Assembly (NCBI RefSeq): GCF_003731765.1
Contig: NZ_MOAL01000004.1
Span: 2,480,001-2,544,000 of the forward strand
Length of the DNA: 64,000 bases
Direction of reading: 5' to 3'
Origin: Pseudomonas chlororaphis
GTDB taxonomy: Bacteria > Pseudomonadota > Gammaproteobacteria > Pseudomonadales > Pseudomonadaceae
Shown here: positions 41,245-50,463 of the stretch, piece after piece
Numbering within the stretch: the stretch's first letter is position 1
How the letters are laid out: each line of letters starts with the position of its first letter
The notes under the pieces: model-generated
What the model was told of the DNA's origin: nothing
Database searches by the model: none
The model's input: only the letters and a program-made list of their open reading frames with translations
Made by a program: the position numbers and the translations under genes

Positions 41245-42657
41245 ATGATGTTTTCCTTCGAATTCGACCGCAGCCAGTCAGCACCGATCTACCGTCAGCT
41301 GTATCAGCGTTTTTGTGCCTCGATTGCCGACGGCCGCCTGCGCTCGGGCGATCGGGTGCCGGCCGTTCGCGCCCTGGCCGCCGAGCTGAACCTGGCGCGC
41401 GGCACGGTGGAAGCGGCCTACCAACTGCTGATTGGCGAGGGTTACCTGATCACTCGCGGGGCCGCCGGGACCTTTGTCACGCCGTTGTTGCCACCGGTGG
41501 CTGCGCCGCCACTGCAGGCCCCAATGGCGCAGCCAGCCTCCCCCGCCACTCATTCCGGGACCTTGCCCCTGGCCCTGCAGATGGGCCTGCCGGCGCTGGA
41601 TGCCTTTCCGCGCAAGCTGTGGACCCGCTTGGCCGGCCGACAGTTACGCCAGGCCGGCATCGAAGGGCTGGTCTACCCGGACCCAAGAGGTTATGCGCCG
41701 TTGCGCGCGGCCATCGCGACTTACCTGGGGATTTCACGGGGGATCACCTGCCGCCCGGAGCAGGTTTTCGTCTGCGCCGGCTATCGCGCCTGCCTGGACC
41801 TGATCAGCCACACCCTGATGCAGCACGGCGATCGTTGCTGGCTGGAAGAGCCCGGCTATTTCATGGCCAGGAATGCACTGCTGGAGGCCGGGGCCCAGTT
41901 GGTGCCGGTCCCGGTGGATGACCATGGGCTGGACGTCGCCCAAGGCATCGCCCGGGCGGCCGATGCGCGCTTTGCGGTGGTCACGCCGACCCACCAGAGC
42001 CCGCTGGGGGTGTCGCTGTCATTGCCGCGTCGGCTGGCGTTGCTGGAGTGGGCCAACCGCCAGGGCAGTTGGATCATCGAGGACGATTACGACAGCGAAT
42101 ACCGCTACCAGGGCAAGCCCCTGCCCGCCCTCAAGAGCCTCGACCAACAAGGCCGTGTGCTCTACACCGGGACCTTCAGCAAGGTGCTGTTTCCCGGATT
42201 GCGCCTGGCCTACCTGGTGGTGCCGGCGGAACAGAGCGAAGCCTTCGCCCAACAGGCGGACCGCCTGCATAACCACTGCCCGACGCTGCTGCAGGCGACC
42301 GTCAGCGTGTTCCTCAACGAGGGCCATTTCGCCCGGCATTTAAACAAGATGCGCAACCTCTACGCACGCCGCCGGCAATGGCTGGTGGAGGCGCTGCTGC
42401 AACACCTGGGGGAACGCCTGTTGATCAACCCCCAGGCGGGCGGCATGCACCTGGTGGCGGGCCTTCTCGAGGCTGACGATGTCCAGGTCGCCCAACGCGC
42501 CCGGGGCCTGGGCATCGCCATGGAACCGCTGTCGCAGTGGTACCTGGAAGCCGAGCCCAGGCAGGGTCTGGTCATGGGCTTCACCAACATCGCCAGTGCC
42601 GAACAAGCGGCGAGCGTGGCACGGCGATTGGCTGACATCATCCCGGGCCCCGCGTAA
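41245..42657 (+). CDS. MocR/PdxR-family regulator (GntR HTH + aminotransferase-like domain)
   Basis: This 470-aa protein has an N-terminal GntR-type winged HTH (GDRVPAVRALAAELNLARGT). It is linked at about residues 75-115 to a fold-type I aminotransferase domain. PLP-binding residues include DDYDSEYRYQG and the Schiff-base lysine in YTGTFSKVLFPGLRLAYLV. MocR proteins use PLP or its adducts as an effector rather than for catalysis. It probably controls the divergent GNAT-azoR-AhpD operon. The start ATG at 41245 is followed by a second ATG. Confidence 0.9.
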   Translation: MMFSFEFDRSQSAPIYRQLYQRFCASIADGRLRSGDRVPAVRALAAELNLARGTVEAAYQLLIGEGYLITRGAAGTFVTPLLPPVAAPPLQAPMAQPASPATHSGTLPLALQMGLPALDAFPRKLWTRLAGRQLRQAGIEGLVYPDPRGYAPLRAAIATYLGISRGITCRPEQVFVCAGYRACLDLISHTLMQHGDRCWLEEPGYFMARNALLEAGAQLVPVPVDDHGLDVAQGIARAADARFAVVTPTHQSPLGVSLSLPRRLALLEWANRQGSWIIEDDYDSEYRYQGKPLPALKSLDQQGRVLYTGTFSKVLFPGLRLAYLVVPAEQSEAFAQQADRLHNHCPTLLQATVSVFLNEGHFARHLNKMRNLYARRRQWLVEALLQHLGERLLINPQAGGMHLVAGLLEADDVQVAQRARGLGIAMEPLSQWYLEAEPRQGLVMGFTNIASAEQAASVARRLADIIPGPA

Positions 42658-42689
42658 AGGCGGGGCACGAATAACGGCCCCCCTTTACG
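42653..42689. terminator. Hairpin spanning the convergent ends of the MocR and bphP genes
   Basis: CGTAAAGG (42653-42660) pairs with CCTTTACG (42682-42689) and is extended by GGGG/CCCC. It overlaps both stop codons. Without a strong U-tract, termination is a guess. Confidence 0.45.
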
Positions 42690-44925
42690 TCCGGCTTTTC
42701 GGCACCGTGAAGCGGAATTCCGTGCCGCAGCCCTCTTCACTCTCGGCCACGATGCGCCCGCCGTGGGCCTCGACAATGCCTTGGGTGATGTAAAGCCCGA
42801 GCCCGGTGCCCGTGGGGTTGCCTTCCTTCAAGGTCCAGTAGCGATCAAACACATGGGGCAACTGGTCCTTGGCAATCCCCTCCCCGGTATCACGCACGCT
42901 GAACACAATGTCATCGCCAGCCGCCATGGCCACCACGCCGATCTTGCCGCGACGGGGGGTGAACTTGATGGCATTGCCCACCAGGTTGGACAGCACCTGG
43001 AACAGCCGCTCGGGGTCGGCGTGAATCGTCAGCGCCGGCTCGGAATGAAAGGAAATCTCGATGTCTTTATCCAGCGCCAGGGGCGAGAGCAGCGCGTTGG
43101 CCTCTTCAAACATCTCCGCAACCTCCAGCTGCTGCGCGGTGATGGTGTAGCGCCCGGCGTCGATCTTCGAGGTGTCCAGCAAATCTTCCAGCAGCGTGTT
43201 CATACGGCCCGCCGCCTGTTGCATGGTGTCGATGGCCGTGGAGATGCGCCGAGAGGTGTGAGGGCCATCGGAGCTGAAGGCCTTCTGCATCATGCCGCAG
43301 AGCATTGAAATCACCGTCATCGGGTTGCGCAGGTCGTGGGATACCACCGCCACCAGTTCATCACGCGCCTGCACCGCACGCTGCTCACGCAGCACCTGTC
43401 GCGCCAGGTCACTTTCCAGGGCCGAACGCCGCAGGTCATTGGCGGCAAACAGGTCGCCGGGTGTCCACTGGGTGGAAATACCCGCCATCTCCACCTTCCA
43501 GATCTCGAAGGACGTGCGCGGCCGCAGGCGCAACCCCGATTCCGAGTCTTCCATATTGAGGGGTTTGCTCGGGTCGCCGCTCCAGTTGATGCTCTCTTTC
43601 ACCTCTGGGCGGAACCAGATCACGCCGTTATCCACCGGCTTGGGCAAACTCATCGCCAGCACACCACTGGCGACCCGGGTGAAGGCTTCGGCAGGCGGAT
43701 AGACCAGCGACAGTTGATGGCTGGAAAACACTTTTTGAGAGGACGATTGCAGCCACTTGTGCAGCGCGCGGATCTCCTCCGGCTCCGGACAGTTGCCATA
43801 GCGGTGCAGTTGTTTGTCTTCAATGATTGCCACGCCACCGGCGTGGGTCAGGGCCATCAGCAAGGCCGGTTGCTGGGCCAGGCCATCGAAGACGTTTTCC
43901 GGCGAGTCGATCATTGCTTGATTGAGCAGCGCCAGGGTGTCGACCTTTTCTTCCCGCTGCCGGCTGACTTCCAGCGCTTCCATGGCACTGATTTGCAGGG
44001 ACAGCACCTGGCCAATGGTCTGGCAGGCACTGCGCAATTCATGGGGCACATGCAATGGCTGACGATGGCCACAGCTGATCAACCCCCACAGCTTGTCATC
44101 CTTGAGCAGGGAAATGCTCATGGACGACAGCACCCCCATGTTTTTCATGTACTGGCAGTGAATGGGCGAGACGCTGCGCAGGCTGGCAAAGCTCAAGTCC
44201 AGCGGCTGGCCGGTGTCTGGGCGCAGCTTCGGCACCAGCGGTACCGGCTGGTAATCCGCGTCCGGGATGATCCGCAACCAGTTGGTGCGATACAGCTCCC
44301 GGGCCTGCTCGGGGATGTCCGAGGCGGGGAAAAACAGCCCCTGGAACACCTCCATGGACGGCGACGAGGCTTCGGCGATCACCTGGCCGTGGCCTTCCTC
44401 CTCGAAGCGATAAATCAGGACCCGGTCGTACCCAGTGATCGCCTGGATTTCCTTGACGCTGACGTCATACAAGGCCTCAAGGCTTTTCGCCGCATGCAAG
44501 CGCTGGAGCATGCGACCGAGGTTGTTGAGACGACCATCAGCCCCTAGAGACTCGATCGGTTTGGCCTGGACTTCCAGCTCCAACACCAGCACCCCTTGAT
44601 GCCGGTGCACAAAGCCTTCAAAGACGCCGCCATTGAGGGTGAAATACAGCTCCGGCGCATCCAGCGGATGATGCTGCTGCGCAGCCAACTGCACCTGCTG
44701 CGCGTAATCCTCACCGAGCAACAGGGCCAGCGGCGCACCCAGCACATCGTCCACGGCCTTGCCGAGCAGGGCTTGGACGTTGGCACTGACCTGCACCACA
44801 CGCATCTCGGGCTCGGACAGGGTCAACAGGACCCCGTGGGGTTGAATGGCGCCCGGGGTACGAATGGGCTCGTTGGCACAGTTGGCCAACAGCTCCTCAA
44901 AGGCTTTCTTTTCAAGCGGATTCAT
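42685..44925 (-). CDS. bphP: Bacteriophytochrome histidine kinase
   Basis: This 746-aa red/far-red photoreceptor has the PAS-GAF-PHY order. The N-terminal biliverdin-attachment Cys16 lies in LLANCANEPIRTPGAIQPHG and the GAF motif FFPASDIPEQARELYRTNWL. The PHY tongue contains RLRPRTSFEIWKVEM. The output module is HisKA (VVSHDLRNPMTVISML, phospho-His) plus HATPase (NLVGNAIKFTP, DTGEGI, GTGLGLYI). No response-regulator gene is nearby. Its start overlaps the bphO stop by 4 bp, so chromophore synthesis and apoprotein are coupled. Confidence 0.95.
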   Translation of the reverse strand: MNPLEKKAFEELLANCANEPIRTPGAIQPHGVLLTLSEPEMRVVQVSANVQALLGKAVDDVLGAPLALLLGEDYAQQVQLAAQQHHPLDAPELYFTLNGGVFEGFVHRHQGVLVLELEVQAKPIESLGADGRLNNLGRMLQRLHAAKSLEALYDVSVKEIQAITGYDRVLIYRFEEEGHGQVIAEASSPSMEVFQGLFFPASDIPEQARELYRTNWLRIIPDADYQPVPLVPKLRPDTGQPLDLSFASLRSVSPIHCQYMKNMGVLSSMSISLLKDDKLWGLISCGHRQPLHVPHELRSACQTIGQVLSLQISAMEALEVSRQREEKVDTLALLNQAMIDSPENVFDGLAQQPALLMALTHAGGVAIIEDKQLHRYGNCPEPEEIRALHKWLQSSSQKVFSSHQLSLVYPPAEAFTRVASGVLAMSLPKPVDNGVIWFRPEVKESINWSGDPSKPLNMEDSESGLRLRPRTSFEIWKVEMAGISTQWTPGDLFAANDLRRSALESDLARQVLREQRAVQARDELVAVVSHDLRNPMTVISMLCGMMQKAFSSDGPHTSRRISTAIDTMQQAAGRMNTLLEDLLDTSKIDAGRYTITAQQLEVAEMFEEANALLSPLALDKDIEISFHSEPALTIHADPERLFQVLSNLVGNAIKFTPRRGKIGVVAMAAGDDIVFSVRDTGEGIAKDQLPHVFDRYWTLKEGNPTGTGLGLYITQGIVEAHGGRIVAESEEGCGTEFRFTVPKSRT

Positions 44926-45536
44926 AACAGCACCTCTGAGCGATCAAGCCAGTGTTCAAAACAGGCAAACGTATCCTGGGCCGCACTGACGGCAGTTTGC
45001 CGCTCACCCTCAGTCAGGGATGAAGTGCCCAGGGCCTGGGTAAATTCGCGCCAACGCTGGCCGGTGGCGGCGCCGTAGATATCCAGGAACGCGGCCCCGG
45101 TGCTGGCGTCCAGTTCGAGCCGGGTGGCGATTTCACGGCGCAGGATCTGCCCGCCCAGCGTCGCGCCTTCCAGCACGTACAACACCCCGAGGCACGCTGC
45201 AGCGGACGGGGTAGCGGGCAGCGACCCGCACAGCGGCAAATCGGCAATGGCCTGTTCCGTCAGCCCCAGGGCCTTGAGGTCGCGGTGCAAGGTGGCGGTC
45301 TTGAGGCGCTCGGCCAAGTCAAAGTCCTGGAAAACCACACCGCTTTCCAGCAAGCGTTGTTCCAGGGGCAGATAAAAACCGTAATAGGCTTGAATCAAGC
45401 GCAGGTAATGGGGGGTATTCAAGGCAGGCGAGAAAAACGGCAGGCGTTTCTCCAGGGCGGTGTGCAACGAGGCTGTACCTGACCTCAGGTTCTGAAGCAG
45501 CAAGGGCACAACGACGCTACGGGCATCTGATTGCAT
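44922..45536 (-). CDS. bphO: Biliverdin-producing heme oxygenase
   Basis: This 204-aa all-helical heme oxygenase starts at ATG 45536 (MQSDARSVVVPLLLQNLRSG); a longer frame enters the promoter region. The axial-ligand histidine lies in GTASLHTALEKRLPFFS and the distal helix has YVLEGATLGGQILRREIA (GxxxG). It opens heme to biliverdin IXalpha, Fe and CO, providing the BphP chromophore. It is the first gene of the bphO-bphP operon. Confidence 0.92.
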   Translation of the reverse strand: MQSDARSVVVPLLLQNLRSGTASLHTALEKRLPFFSPALNTPHYLRLIQAYYGFYLPLEQRLLESGVVFQDFDLAERLKTATLHRDLKALGLTEQAIADLPLCGSLPATPSAAACLGVLYVLEGATLGGQILRREIATRLELDASTGAAFLDIYGAATGQRWREFTQALGTSSLTEGERQTAVSAAQDTFACFEHWLDRSEVLL

Positions 45537-45948
45537 GTAAGTAAGCTCTAGCGGTCGGGCCTCATCACGGCCATGGGTCAAAGAAAAGCAGCCGGAAAGA
45601 GTACACAAGATTAGCGGAATCCGTACAACCGATCCGCCAAATGGATACAACAGCCCCAATCAGTGATTTCGAGTCACCGAGGCCGGAAAAATTCATCTAT
45701 TTTCCGAGGTGTTTCGCGGGGGCTGAACATCGGCAGCCCGAGCAGGTACCGCCGCTGCAAGGCCGCAAACTCAGCCTGCGAGCACCTTTGATGAAGAAAA
45801 ACCCTGTCATCCTGCATCTGTAGGATAGTGATCGCGCCGCAATCCTCCGATACTTCGAGCCAGGCCCTGCCCACGTCTGCACGACGTTCCGGTCCTTACT
45901 GACCCCGTGACGAAACCAATAAAAACAGTCGCACAGAGGTACTCACCA
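45537..45948. other. 412-bp region between bphO and luxR-type gene
   Basis: The region should contain divergent promoters for the two operons. It holds a weak small-gene candidate (45674-45874, minus). I see no clear operator or hairpin. Confidence 0.55.
45674..45874 (-). CDS. Possible small protein (66 aa) upstream of bphO
   Basis: The frame uses a GTG start and reads plausibly as protein (GRAWLEVSEDCGAITILQMQ, then FLHQRCSQAEFAALQRR). Third-position GC is moderately high, but no ribosome site or family is evident. It is co-directional with bphO, whose ATG is 138 bp downstream; it may be a leader gene or chance. Confidence 0.3.
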   Translation of the reverse strand: MGRAWLEVSEDCGAITILQMQDDRVFLHQRCSQAEFAALQRRYLLGLPMFSPRETPRKIDEFFRPR

Positions 45949-46926
45949 ATGAGCCGTCAAGAACACCGTCTCGCCAGCCTTCTTGGGGCGTTCAGCACGA
46001 TGACTCTGGAGCTTCAGCGCCTGGCGCAGAACAAGGATATCGAGCACTTTCACCAGCCCGCCCTGAGCTGCATCGCTCAGTTGCTGCCCTTCGACAGTGC
46101 CTGGTGGGGGCGCGCGGCGATGATTGACGGGTTGCCGGTAGAACACAGTTCCTACCTGTACAACCTGCCCCCGAGCTACCTGGCGGACTGGCAATCGATT
46201 CGCCACACCGACGTGACCATCGACCGGGTCTACGAGCAGCCCGGGCAAGCCGTCATTGTGGACATGGGCGACCCGGCCAACGGCCCAGGCCTGACCTGGC
46301 TGGGCCAGACCTACGGCATTGGCGAACTGCTCTGTGTGGTGTACGTCGACCCGCGGACCCACCTCAGCGATCACCTCACCCTGTATCGCCAGCCCGGCGC
46401 CCCAGGCTTTACCCCCCACGACTGCCTGATCGTGAACAACGCCATGCTGCACCTGGTGGCAGCGGTGTCGGCCAATCATATTCGGACCCTGGTGGCCAAG
46501 CGCGAAACCATCACCGCCTCACGCCACCTGGCCCTGGCGGTGAGTGACCCACGCGGCGCCCTGCACTGCGCGGAACGAGGTTTTGTCGACTTGCTGCTCA
46601 GCGAGTGGCCGGACTGGACGGGGCCGTTCTTGCCCGTGGCCATGGACGCCCGCGGATATGAGGGCAAGCACTTGCAGATCGAGGCGTCGGCGGTGGGTGA
46701 CCTGTTCCTGCTGGCCGCCCGCAGCCGCAACGTGTTCGTGCAACTGAGCCCCCGGGAAAACGACGTCGCCCAAGGCTTTGGCGAAGGCAAGACCTACAAG
46801 GAAGTCGCCCGGGACCTGGGTATGTCGCCCAACACCGTGCGCCATCACATCCGCGCCATCTACAGCAAGCTGGGGGTCAAGGACAAAGCCCGCATCGCCC
46901 ACCTGCTGCATAGCACCCCCGACTGA
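45949..46926 (+). CDS. LuxR-family regulator
   Basis: This 325-aa protein starts at ATG 45949 (MSRQEHRLASLLGAF), with AGAGGT upstream; a GTG 14 codons earlier has poor context. A large N-terminal GAF-like sensory region (about 1-255) precedes the LuxR HTH, with LSPRENDVAQGFGEGKTYKE and VARDLGMSPNTVRHHIRAIY. It is the likely regulator of the porin, MFS and amidohydrolase genes that follow on the same strand, 148 bp downstream. Confidence 0.88.
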   Translation: MSRQEHRLASLLGAFSTMTLELQRLAQNKDIEHFHQPALSCIAQLLPFDSAWWGRAAMIDGLPVEHSSYLYNLPPSYLADWQSIRHTDVTIDRVYEQPGQAVIVDMGDPANGPGLTWLGQTYGIGELLCVVYVDPRTHLSDHLTLYRQPGAPGFTPHDCLIVNNAMLHLVAAVSANHIRTLVAKRETITASRHLALAVSDPRGALHCAERGFVDLLLSEWPDWTGPFLPVAMDARGYEGKHLQIEASAVGDLFLLAARSRNVFVQLSPRENDVAQGFGEGKTYKEVARDLGMSPNTVRHHIRAIYSKLGVKDKARIAHLLHSTPD

Positions 46927-47074
46927 CCCCCACCGCTGACCCACGCTGATTTTTGCGCTGTCGTTTTGACGGCCCTAGGCGCCCTTTGCCTTTTTTTTGC
47001 CACTGCACTTTTTTGACTGCCCAGCACCGGCGAACCGTTCGCCACACCACCACTCAACGAGAGGCGCTACGCCC

Positions 47075-47962
47075 ATGAACAACACCTTCACCCGAACACT
47101 GGCTTTCACCGCCGGACTGGCCTTCAGCAACGGACTATGGAGCCTGCCGGCCAGCGCCGCCGACCTCAACGCCCGGGACTTTTTCGGCGCCCCTTCGGGC
47201 ACCTCCCTGGGCGTGCTGTACCTTCCGGCCACCCGCGCCGATGACTTCCACGGCCCGGCCGACAGCAACGGCAAGGCCGAGCTGAAGGTCAACGCCGTGG
47301 CCTATCGCCAAGTGTTTTTCACCGATCTGTGCGGCACCCTGTGCACCCCGCAATTCATCGCGCCATTCGCTGATATCGATGCCCGCTTGCCCGGTTCCAG
47401 CCAGCACACCGCAGAGCGTGGCTTCGGCGACCCGCAAGTCGGCGGCACCGTGTTTTTCATCAATGATCCGGCCACACGCACCTACAGCGGGCTGCTGACC
47501 CTGGTCACCCTGCCGGTCGGCGAGTACCACGCCACCCGCCCCGACGTGTCCCCCGGGGCCAATCGCTGGGGCACCACCTTCGTTTACAACTACACCCAGG
47601 GGGTCGGCGAAAAGTGGGTGCTGGAAGCCAACCTCGAAGCCCAGCTCTACGGCAAAAACGACGACTACTTCGGCAGCGAATTGAAACAGGACCCGCTCTA
47701 TCGCCTGCAAGCCTTCGCCTCCTATGACTTCACCCCCGCAACCTACGGCGCCCTGCGCCTGATCCACGCCGATGGCGGCGAACTGCGGATCAACGACCAA
47801 CGCATCGATGACACCCACAAGCGCTACACCCAGGCCGGCTTCGAGGTCGGGCATTGGCTGGATAAACAGAACCAAGTGATGTTCAGCCTCTCGCAAAACC
47901 TCGCCACCGATAACGGCTACCACGGCACCGACGCCTTGCTGCGCCTGGTTCACGTGTTCTGA
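47075..47962 (+). CDS. MetA-pathway (phenol degradation-like) outer-membrane protein
   Basis: This 295-aa protein starts at ATG 47075 (MNNTFTRTLAFTAGLAFSNG), preceded by GAGAGG, with a signal peptide cleaved near LPASA-A. Beta-strand-rich sequence and VGGTVFFINDP, TLVTLPVGEYH and a C-terminal RLVHVF ending in Phe are typical of the Phenol_MetA_deg barrel family. It is the first gene of an operon with an MFS carrier and a deacetylase-like amidohydrolase, so probably the outer-membrane route for their substrate. Confidence 0.8.
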   Translation: MNNTFTRTLAFTAGLAFSNGLWSLPASAADLNARDFFGAPSGTSLGVLYLPATRADDFHGPADSNGKAELKVNAVAYRQVFFTDLCGTLCTPQFIAPFADIDARLPGSSQHTAERGFGDPQVGGTVFFINDPATRTYSGLLTLVTLPVGEYHATRPDVSPGANRWGTTFVYNYTQGVGEKWVLEANLEAQLYGKNDDYFGSELKQDPLYRLQAFASYDFTPATYGALRLIHADGGELRINDQRIDDTHKRYTQAGFEVGHWLDKQNQVMFSLSQNLATDNGYHGTDALLRLVHVF

Positions 47963-47985
47963 ATCGACTTTCCCGGAGCTTGCCC

Positions 47986-49149
47986 ATGAACGCCCAGCCT
48001 CAACCCCTGTCCGGCGACGCCCTGTTCAGCGCGTCGCAACGGGCCCTGCTGGCAGCCATCGTGCTGTTCGGCGCAATAACCCCGACCATTCTCATGACCG
48101 CCCCGGCGATCGCCGCGCAATTGGCCACGCAATGGCACCTCAGCCCGTCACAGATCGGCGACCTGTTTTCCACCGAGCTGGGCGCCATGAGCCTGGCCAC
48201 CCTGCCCGCTTTCTGGTGGCTCAAGCGCATCAATTGGCGCCGCGCCGCCGCCCTGGCCGGGGTGATCTTCATCGCCGCCAACCTGCTCTCCATCTGGGCC
48301 GAGGATTACAGCACCCTGCTCGCTCTGCGCTTTTGCAGCGCCCTGGCCGGGGGATCACTGATGATCGTCTGCCTGTCCAGCGCAGCGTCCACCGCCAACC
48401 CGAGCCGGGTCTACGGTTTGTGGGTCATGGGCCAACTGGTGGTCGGCGCCATTGGTTTGAGCATCCTGCCGCGGCTGTTCGAACACTATGGGTTAGGGGC
48501 CTGCTACCTGATCCTGGCCCTGCTGATGGCGCTGTTTCTGCCACTGGCACGCTACTTTCCCCAGGGCGCGCCGGTGGCGGCAAGCAACGCCGAAAAGTCC
48601 ACCCGGGCCTCTACGTGGAAGGTCAGCCTGGGCATTCTCGGCATCCTGAGTTTTTACATCAGCCTGAGTGGCGTCTGGACCTTTATCGGTGCCATCAGCG
48701 CCAACGCCGGAATTTCCGCCGAATCCAGCGGCGAGGTCCTCGCCATCGCCACCCTGATGGGGATTGTCGGTGCCGGCTGCGCCTCACTGATCGGCGACCG
48801 CCTGCCACGGCCTCTGTTGCTGTTGCTGGGTTACGGCTTGATGGCCGGCTCGGTGCTACTCCTCCTGGATCAGCCACCCCTGGCCCGCCTGGCCCTGGCA
48901 GCCCTGGCCTTCAAATTCACCTGGACCTTCATCCTGCCGCTGATCCTCGCCAGCCTGGCAGAGCTCGACCGCTCCGGAAAGCTGATGAACGCCTCCAACC
49001 TGGTGATCGGCGGCGGCCTGGCCATCGGCCCCACCGTCGCCGGGCACCTGATCGAAAACACCGGTGGTTACCAGCCGTTACTGATCGGTGCCGCCGCCAT
49101 CACCCTGCTCTCCCTGGTGCTGATTCTCAGCTGCCGCACAAAAGCTTGA
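47986..49149 (+). CDS. MFS transporter
   Basis: This 387-aa membrane protein of about 12 helices starts at ATG 47986 with GGAG upstream. PTILMTAPAIAAQLATQWHL and SLATLPAFWWLKRINWRRAA (loop 2-3) are MFS features. A C-terminal LVIGGGLAIGPTVAGHLIEN matches aromatic-compound or cyanate-type MFS permeases. It lies 24 bp after the porin gene and 33 bp before the amidohydrolase, so it probably imports the amidohydrolase substrate. Confidence 0.85.
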   Translation: MNAQPQPLSGDALFSASQRALLAAIVLFGAITPTILMTAPAIAAQLATQWHLSPSQIGDLFSTELGAMSLATLPAFWWLKRINWRRAAALAGVIFIAANLLSIWAEDYSTLLALRFCSALAGGSLMIVCLSSAASTANPSRVYGLWVMGQLVVGAIGLSILPRLFEHYGLGACYLILALLMALFLPLARYFPQGAPVAASNAEKSTRASTWKVSLGILGILSFYISLSGVWTFIGAISANAGISAESSGEVLAIATLMGIVGAGCASLIGDRLPRPLLLLLGYGLMAGSVLLLLDQPPLARLALAALAFKFTWTFILPLILASLAELDRSGKLMNASNLVIGGGLAIGPTVAGHLIENTGGYQPLLIGAAAITLLSLVLILSCRTKA

Positions 49150-49182
49150 GTGACCCTTTTACCCTCGAAAAATGGAAAAGAC

Positions 49183-50289
49183 ATGAGCCGAAAAAGTGCA
49201 TTTTTCTTCGACGAACTCAGCCTCTGGCACAGCGCCGGCCCCCACGCGCTGATCTTGCCGGTGGGTGGCTGGGTGCAACCTCCAGCCGCCGCCGGGCATG
49301 CCGAATCACCGGAAACCAAACGGCGGCTGAAGAGCCTGCTGGACGTCTCCGGCCTGACCCGACAGCTGCACGTACGCAGTGCCGAGACGGCCACAGAGGA
49401 AGACCTGCTGCGGGTGCACACGCCTGAGTACCTGCAGCGCTTCAAAGCCATGAGCGATGCCGGCGGCGGCCTGCTGGGCCCCAACGCCCCGATTGGCCCT
49501 GGCAGCTACGAGATCGCCACCCTCTCCGCCGGCCTGGCCATGGCCGCGGTCGAGGCCGTGTTGTCCGGCGAAGCCAACAATGCCTACGCCTTGTCCCGTC
49601 CGCCAGGCCACCACTGCCTGGCCGACAGCGCCATGGGCTTTTGTTTCCTGGCCAACATCCCGATCGCCATCGAAGCCGCCAAAGCACGTCTGGGCCTCGG
49701 CAAGGTCGCGGTGATCGACTGGGACGTACACCACGGCAACGGCACCCAATCGATCTTCGAAGAGCGCGGCGATGTACTGACCATTTCCCTGCACCAAGAC
49801 GGCTGCTTCCCGGCCGGATACAGCGGCGACACCGATCGTGGCCGAGGGCCGGGGCTGGGGGCCAACATCAACATCCCCCTGCCCCCGGGCAGCGGTCACG
49901 AGGCGTACCTGTATGCCCTGCAGCGCATCGTCATCCCGGCACTGGAGCAATTCGAACCGGAACTGATCATCGTCGCCTGCGGTTACGACGCCAACGCCGT
50001 CGATCCCCTGGCACGCATGCTGCTGCACAGCGACTCGTTCCGCGAGATGACCCGCCTGGTGCGCACAGCCGCCGAACGCCTCTGTCACGGAAGGCTGGTT
50101 CTGGTGCATGAAGGCGGGTATTCCGAAGCCTACGTGCCGTTCTGCGGGTTGGCGACGATTGAAGAGTTGTCGGGTATCAGGACCGAAGTGATCGACCCGC
50201 TGCTGGAATTCATGCAGTTGCAGCAGCCCAAGGAGGTACTCCTGGCGTTCCAGCGACAGTTGATCGATGGCTTGATCGAGCAACGTTAA
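49183..50289 (+). CDS. Class II histone-deacetylase-like amidohydrolase
   Basis: This 368-aa zinc amidohydrolase starts at ATG 49183 (MSRKSAFFFDELSLWHSAGP), which closely resembles the P. aeruginosa PA3774/HdaH type. Catalytic features are SRPPGHHCLADSAMGFCF (tandem His), VIDWDVHHGNGTQ (Zn Asp/His), CGYDANAVDPLARM (Zn Asp) and the late HEGGYSEAY. The family removes acetyl groups from acetylated polyamines, amines or lysine-like compounds. Its co-localisation with a porin and an MFS carrier suggests that an external acetylated or amide compound is taken up and hydrolysed. Confidence 0.92.
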   Translation: MSRKSAFFFDELSLWHSAGPHALILPVGGWVQPPAAAGHAESPETKRRLKSLLDVSGLTRQLHVRSAETATEEDLLRVHTPEYLQRFKAMSDAGGGLLGPNAPIGPGSYEIATLSAGLAMAAVEAVLSGEANNAYALSRPPGHHCLADSAMGFCFLANIPIAIEAAKARLGLGKVAVIDWDVHHGNGTQSIFEERGDVLTISLHQDGCFPAGYSGDTDRGRGPGLGANINIPLPPGSGHEAYLYALQRIVIPALEQFEPELIIVACGYDANAVDPLARMLLHSDSFREMTRLVRTAAERLCHGRLVLVHEGGYSEAYVPFCGLATIEELSGIRTEVIDPLLEFMQLQQPKEVLLAFQRQLIDGLIEQR

Positions 50290-50297
50290 AACGACGT

Positions 50298-50324
50298 CCG
50301 TCTCATCTCCCTGGGATGAGACGG
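50298..50324 (+). terminator. Hairpin after the amidohydrolase gene
   Basis: CCGTCTCATC, loop TCCCTGG, GATGAGACGG: ten perfect pairs, 8 bp after the stop. No T-run follows, so termination efficiency is uncertain. Confidence 0.5.
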
Positions 50325-50463
50325 TCGCTGCTGCCGGACATGGGGCATTCCCGCGCCGTTGGGCTCGCCCCCTGGCCAATAAGGCGAAACAACTCACCAA
50401 CGATTGACCGGCTCAACTAAACTGGCGACCAGAACTGCTTCTACCCGTGCCTGGTGAAACGCC

